From NCBI GenBank assembly GCA_030760725.1, contig JASWHV010000005.1, positions 24,003,241 through 24,067,240 on the forward strand: a stretch of 64,000 bases of DNA. The letters are read 5' to 3'. Both the position numbers and the translations under genes were made by a program. Each line of letters opens with the position of its first letter. Position 1 is the first letter of the stretch. The notes under the pieces are model-generated. The model was given only the letters and a program-made list of their open reading frames with translations. It was not told the DNA's origin and did no database searches. The stretch is from Neostapfia colusana. Taxonomy: Eukaryota > Streptophyta > Magnoliopsida > Poales > Poaceae. Positions 59,095 to 64,000 of the stretch are shown here, in pieces.

Positions 59095-59125
59095 AACCAC
59101 CAATCTCGAGGACGAGATTTCTTTT

Positions 59126-59139
59126 AAGGGGGGTAGAGC
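59126..59139 (+). promoter_or_regulatory. Polypurine tract of element D
   Basis: AAGGGGGGTAGAGC directly before the 3' LTR, with the hairpin AATCTCG/CGAGATT at 59102-59119. Confidence 0.95.
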
Positions 59140-62100
59140 TGTAACACCCCAAAACCTGTTAAGAGGGGAACTTAAAAATTTTTGGACGTATTGCATGTGG
59201 TGCAGAAATTCAAATTCAAATTGGAATTCAAATTAAACTCAAAACAGAAAAAGAAAAAGAAAAAAAAACAAACCCCCCGGCCAGTGGGCCGAAACCCACC
59301 AGCCGGCCCACCTCACCCCCGCGCCAGCTCGCAGCCGTGCGCCCCGTTTTCTTTTCACTGACGTATGGGGCCCGCCATGTTCTTCCTCCTCGCGCGCGCG
59401 CTCGGCCGACCGGGACTCCTCTCTCCCCCCGAATCAAAACCACCCCAGATACCCGCGTATCCCAGCTGAATTTTGGTTTTGGATGACTCCAGCTCGATCA
59501 CAACCGAACGCCGCCCTCCCCCGGCTATATAAACACCGGCATCATCCCGATTTTCACCCGCGATCGACTGTTTTTCCTCCTGGTGAGAACCGACGCTCCG
59601 ATCACCGTTTTCTCTCGATCTTTGCTCGGGTTCTCTGATCTAACGCGCCGATCGTGTTCCACCGCCTCCGGGGAATCACGCAGGTGCAGAAAACTCGGTG
59701 GTTTGCGCTTCAAACACAGTGCCAACGAGCATCGCCGTGAATTCACCTCGGACCTCGTCGCCGACCGCCTTCCAGGACCTCCGAGCTCAAGAAAAACCCC
59801 GAGGTGAGATCCCCGACCTCCCATCTACCGATCTATGCCATGAAATCCCAGTTTTAGGAAGAATTGATGAAGATCCGAAGTTTTCCGGCGAGATCGCCGC
59901 CTCCCGCCGCCACGCGCCGCCGGGCAGCGCCGCCCGCGCTCGATCAGAGCGACGTGGCCGCTTGTGCGCCGTCTATTTTCAATCGCACGGTAGAATTGAA
60001 ATCCCCGCGTACTGGTTCGACGTTATAATCTCAGCCGTCTGTTTTAAATCGGACGGTCCACGTCAGCCCCGCGTTATAAAGGCCGGGATTCTTACGCGCT
60101 ACCCGCTGGGGATCTCGGAAAATACGAGCTAGCCCCGGAAACTTCTGATCTAGCCCCTGGAACTTCAGAAATTCATGTAAATTCAATTAAAATCAGTTTT
60201 AGCCCCTGGACTTAATAAAAATTAGCAAAACCCCTCTGTTATGCATAGTTAGGCCCCTTGAAATTCTTAAAATAATAAATTAGACCCTGTAGTGGGGTGA
60301 ACTTAACTTTTTAACCCTATATGATATTTAATTTAGAAATTTGAATGTGTGACTATGATTAAATTTAAAAAGGAAATACAAACACATTGTAAATTCTAGT
60401 TTAAACTCTACTAACACTTGGAAAACTTTAGAATGAACTAAAAATAAATTTTAGGCTGAAATGAAATCTGTTTGGGTGTGTTCATGTTTATTAGTTCTAG
60501 GAACACATTTTTAGGTTAATAAATAATTCTGAAAATGGATAAAATAGATTTAAATTAGTTCACATCAGAGGAGAAGTTCAAAAATATATTATTTAATATT
60601 TTATATCAGAACCTATTCTGTTTAGATGTGGTGTCTTACTATTTTCATAATAAAGTTCACATTTAGGCATAGGAAATAAATCTGAAAATATAGCAACTAG
60701 GTATGCATAACTAGAAAATGATAAATGAAGTTTCCAAATCCAAAGATTTCAGTTTAGGATTTGGTAGAGGATCTGAAACCCATTTGAAGTAGGAAAATAC
60801 CTTTCATGCATAATTGGTAGCTAAGATGTGTATCAATGGAATATAAGGAATTTGTTCAAATTTGAAATTCATATATAGTGTGCAAACATAAATCTGAATA
60901 CCAAAAGTTAGAAATCATATGCACATGTTTAAAAGTGCATGTAAGCCAAAAATAAACACACATAGAGTAACCACAACACTTAGAAATGTGAATGACTTAC
61001 ATAGATGTGAATGTGTGGTTGTATGAAGTGAAAGTGTGAACTATGTCTTATGGATTGTTGTTTTCTTTTGTTATGTGTGTTGGCATGAATAGAACCTGCC
61101 CCAGAGCAAGTTCATCCCTTCCAAGACCAAGACTTTCCATTCTCAGAGCAGCATGAAGAAGGCAAGTGTCCTTGACCACTTTGATCCTATAATAGAATGT
61201 GTAGCTAGAATTATTTGCATTGTCAATTGAAATATGAAACTCATGTTAGGAAGTTTCCCTAGAATTGCATTATCCTATTTCCTTGTATCTTGGGTTGGGA
61301 TTTGTTTTATTATGTCATTCACTAATAATACTTGTGCTTAGCCAAGCTTAGAAAGGGATACTTGGGATATGAGACCATCAGTTTATTTACCATACTCTTG
61401 AATGAGATGTTATGAGTTATGTAGAGGTAGGGATCAAGGCAAGTTGGATGTTTTGGTTGGTGCTGGGTGCACGAGACTCGGGTCTGTGTTTAGTACTTGC
61501 CTGGATCCTAAGGACCGGTTCATGGAGCATGTAACCTGGATTTACCGTGCCAACAACATGCTGAGATGGGGCAGCTTGGCCAATTAATTAGGTGTATCCC
61601 CGGCGTAGTATGGGTGTGTTGGATGGTGCGGGGAGTAGGTGTCAGCTGGACTAACATATGAACCACAAGGCTCAAGAGGGGGCCACTGTAGTGGGGTTGG
61701 AGCCTCTTGTATGCTATTAGGGGTGAAACCTCAGTGGGCCCACGCTCGTCGGGAATCCCTTTGTAAAGGCTTCGTAGTGATATCCTGGCTACACACTTGG
61801 GAAGTGTGAATGTGGTTCGTGGCCATTGGCATAATGGAGGTTCTTTTAGTCCACCCAGCAACGGGGTATGAAATCACTACATCTGGGTACAGTGGTGCAA
61901 ACTCTGCAGAGTCAAAACTGTCATGACAGCCGTGCTCACGGTCAAGAGCGGCTTGGACTTATTCATGATTAGAGGATGATGGATTTGGAAGTTGAGGATG
62001 TTAAGCGGGGAGCTTGACATTGGATATGATGATTATGGTTATTTAATTATGATGATGGGTTGGGAGATTGGGACCATTTCACCTATGTAGTAATGTAGGT

Positions 62101-62563
62101 GCTTAATAAGCTAAGGTGATAGGTATTAATGGCGTAGTGCTTTAACCATGAGTTCAACCTCTCCTTGTTCTAGCCATGCATGACATAACTTTCCCACACT
62201 TGCTGAGTACCAACGGTACTCAAACTTGCATATTTGTTGGTTTAAATTGCTGCTCAGGTCAAGGGGATGATGTGGTGTTTAATGATCAAGACTTTGGACC
62301 CGAAGAAGGATTCTAGGTTCATGGAGTCCCCCGGGCAACGCCTGTGACGGAGCCCACAAGAATAATATTCCGCTGTTAGTTTATTTACATGTTATGAACT
62401 TATTATTGTCCATCGAGACGTATGCTTTGTAAGACATATTTATATTCGACACCTGGCTTGTAATAAATGATGCTTCACTATTTGTCATCACATGTATGAG
62501 AAAATGATCCTGGCGTACATGTGATATTCACTCGGTTGTTCTTCGGAGAAACCGGGTGTGACA
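59140..62563 (+). repeat. Element D 3' LTR, 3.42 kb
   Basis: TGTAACACCCC to GGGTGTGACA, followed by CAGCC. TATATAA is at 59526-59532. It pairs with 24978-28400. Confidence 0.96.
59698..62316 (+). other. Predicted three-exon frame in element D 3' LTR
   Basis: Exons are 59698-59803, 61093-61161 and 62258-62316. Frame, lengths, GC donor and final stop are as in the 5' LTR. Confidence 0.5.
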
Positions 62564-62568
62564 CAGCC
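62564..62568. repeat. Target-site duplication CAGCC of element D, right copy
   Basis: Matches 24973-24977. Confidence 0.95.
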
Positions 62569-64000
62569 CCAGTGCTAGTTATGCCAGATATGCAGAAGAA
62601 TTTTTTGGTGTATTGCGATGCATTTGGGCACGGGTTGGGATGTGTTCTCATGCAAGAGGGGCATGTCGTTGCCTATGCGTCTCGGCAGCTCCAAAAACAC
62701 GAGAAGAACTATCCTACGCATGACCTATAACTAGCCGCAGTGGTCCACACATTGAAGAGTTGGCGGCATTACTTGTTGGGAAAGAGGACATAGATATATA
62801 CGGATCATAAGAGCTTAAAGTACATTTTCACACAGCCAGATCTCAACCTCAGACAAAGGAGATGGTTAGAGCTAATCAACGAATTTGATGTGGGCATCAA
62901 CTATCACCCTGGGAAAGCGAATGTCGTGGCTGATGTTTTAAGCCGGAAAGTGCAGGTCAGCATGTTGAGTTCAAAGGACATGCCTACGGAATTGAAGGAA
63001 GAGATTACAAAGCTCAATCTATGTCTAGTAAATTGTGGTGAGGCCATCGCCATGGAAGTGGACTCCACATTGGAGCAAGACATACGCAACGGTCAGAAGA
63101 ATGATGAGAAGATACAAGAAATCAGATAACTCATCAAAGAGAATAAAGCTCCTGGGTTCAGAGAGGATGAACAAGGTATGGTGTGGCATGGGAAAAGAAT
63201 CTGTGTGCCTGAGGTGAAGGAGATCCGCGAATTGATTTTGAAGGACGCTCATGATTCCGACTATTCCACTCATCCTGGGAGTACGAAGATGTATCATGAC
63301 CTCAAGAGCAGATATTGGTGGTATGGCATGAAGCGAGATGTCGTGGAACATGTTGCCCTATATGACACATGTCAGTTGGTGAAAGCAGAACATCAACGAC
63401 CCGCGGGACTATTGCAACCACTCAAAGTGCCTGAATGGAAATGGGAAGAAATAGGCATGGACTTCATAGTGGGACTACCTAGGACCCAATCGGGATATGA
63501 TTTGATATGGGTCATCATCGACAGGCTAACTAAGGTAGCTCATTTCATCCCTGTGAAAGAAAGCTACAGCGGATCCAAATTGGCGGAATTGTACATGTCA
63601 AGGATTGTGTGTTTTCATGGAGTACCAAAGAAGATAGTGTCAGATCGAGGGACACAGTTCACCTCAAGGTTCTGGCAGAAGTTACATGAAACCATGGGAA
63701 CTCATCTGAATTTTAGTTCTGCCTATCACCCCCAGACTGACGGGCAGACGGAAAGAACCAATCAAATCCTTGAGGATATGCTGAGAGTGTGTGCACTCAA
63801 GAACAATAGGAGTTGGGATAAGAACTTACCTTATGCGGAGTTCTCCTACAACAACAGCTATCAGGCTAGTATGAAGATGTCACCATTTGAGGCGTTGTAT
63901 GGGAGGAAGTGCAGAACTCTACTATTTTGGAACCAAACAGGGGAAAGTAAAGTGTTTGGGCCCGAGGTACTACAAGAAGCCGAGGCGAAAGTGAGGGAAA
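62569..64000 (+). pseudogene. Element C pol, second part (RNase H and integrase), three stops, runs off the window
   Basis: Continues the frame broken at 24977. RNase H resumes at PVLVMPDMQKNF and is followed by integrase, with its zinc region (CQLVKAEH), DFIVGLPR, SDRGTQFTS and HPQTDGQTERTN. In-frame stops are TAA at 62728-62730, TAG at 62791-62793 and TAA at 63127-63129. From there the frame is open to the window end. The first Cys of the integrase CDTC motif is replaced (ALYDTCQ). The chromodomain, polypurine tract and 3' LTR would follow beyond 64000. Confidence 0.95.

Overview
This window is plant nuclear DNA, almost certainly from a grass. It has no recognisable single-copy host gene. 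It is a stack of nested transposable elements: long-LTR Ty3/gypsy chromovirus retrotransposons plus one large CACTA (En/Spm-type) DNA transposon. The grass call rests on the GC-rich CCG/GCC leaders, the Tekay/Del-like chromovirus type with LTRs of about 3.4 kb, and the CACTACAGGAA termini. I cannot name the species.

Layout. (1) 1-17745 holds minus-strand gypsy sequence, here called A and B, sharing one LTR (13033-16806). A's gag runs 12585 to 11396 and its protease/RT continues 1232 to 1. B's integrase end lies at 16819-17745. (2) A is split by a complete CACTA element (1233-11395, 3-bp target duplication CTG). Its two spliced transposase genes are open throughout (1111 and 545 codons), so it is a candidate autonomous element. 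(3) From 17746 to the window end there is a four-level nest. Element C (+, from 17746) contains element D (+, 24978-62563, duplication CAGCC). D contains element E (-, 33119-58499, duplication GAGGA). E contains element F (+, 45112-57836, duplication GTTTT). C itself sits in B's integrase; its far end is outside the window.

Elements C to F share one plan: LTR, tRNA-Met-type primer site, an extra ORF (ORF1), gag-pol (gag, CCHC knuckle, protease, RT, RNase H, integrase, chromodomain), polypurine tract, LTR. Every gag-pol is broken by stops, frameshifts or deletions. ORF1 is intact in two of four copies.

Two observations stand out. First, ORF1 begins with an N-terminus matching the histone H3 tail in exact register (TARKSTGG at H3 positions 6-13), kept across copies with only third-position changes in three of the four. 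Second, each LTR looks like a small gene of its own: a TATA-like box, three exons with identical lengths (69 and 59 nt for exons 2 and 3), a GC-AG second intron, a short acidic Gln/Glu-rich reading frame, and downstream poly(A)-type signals in most copies. The diverged A/B LTR has the same architecture with different sequence. No in-frame ATG was found for this frame in most copies, so its translation is uncertain. All calls are from reading the sequence; no alignment or search was run.
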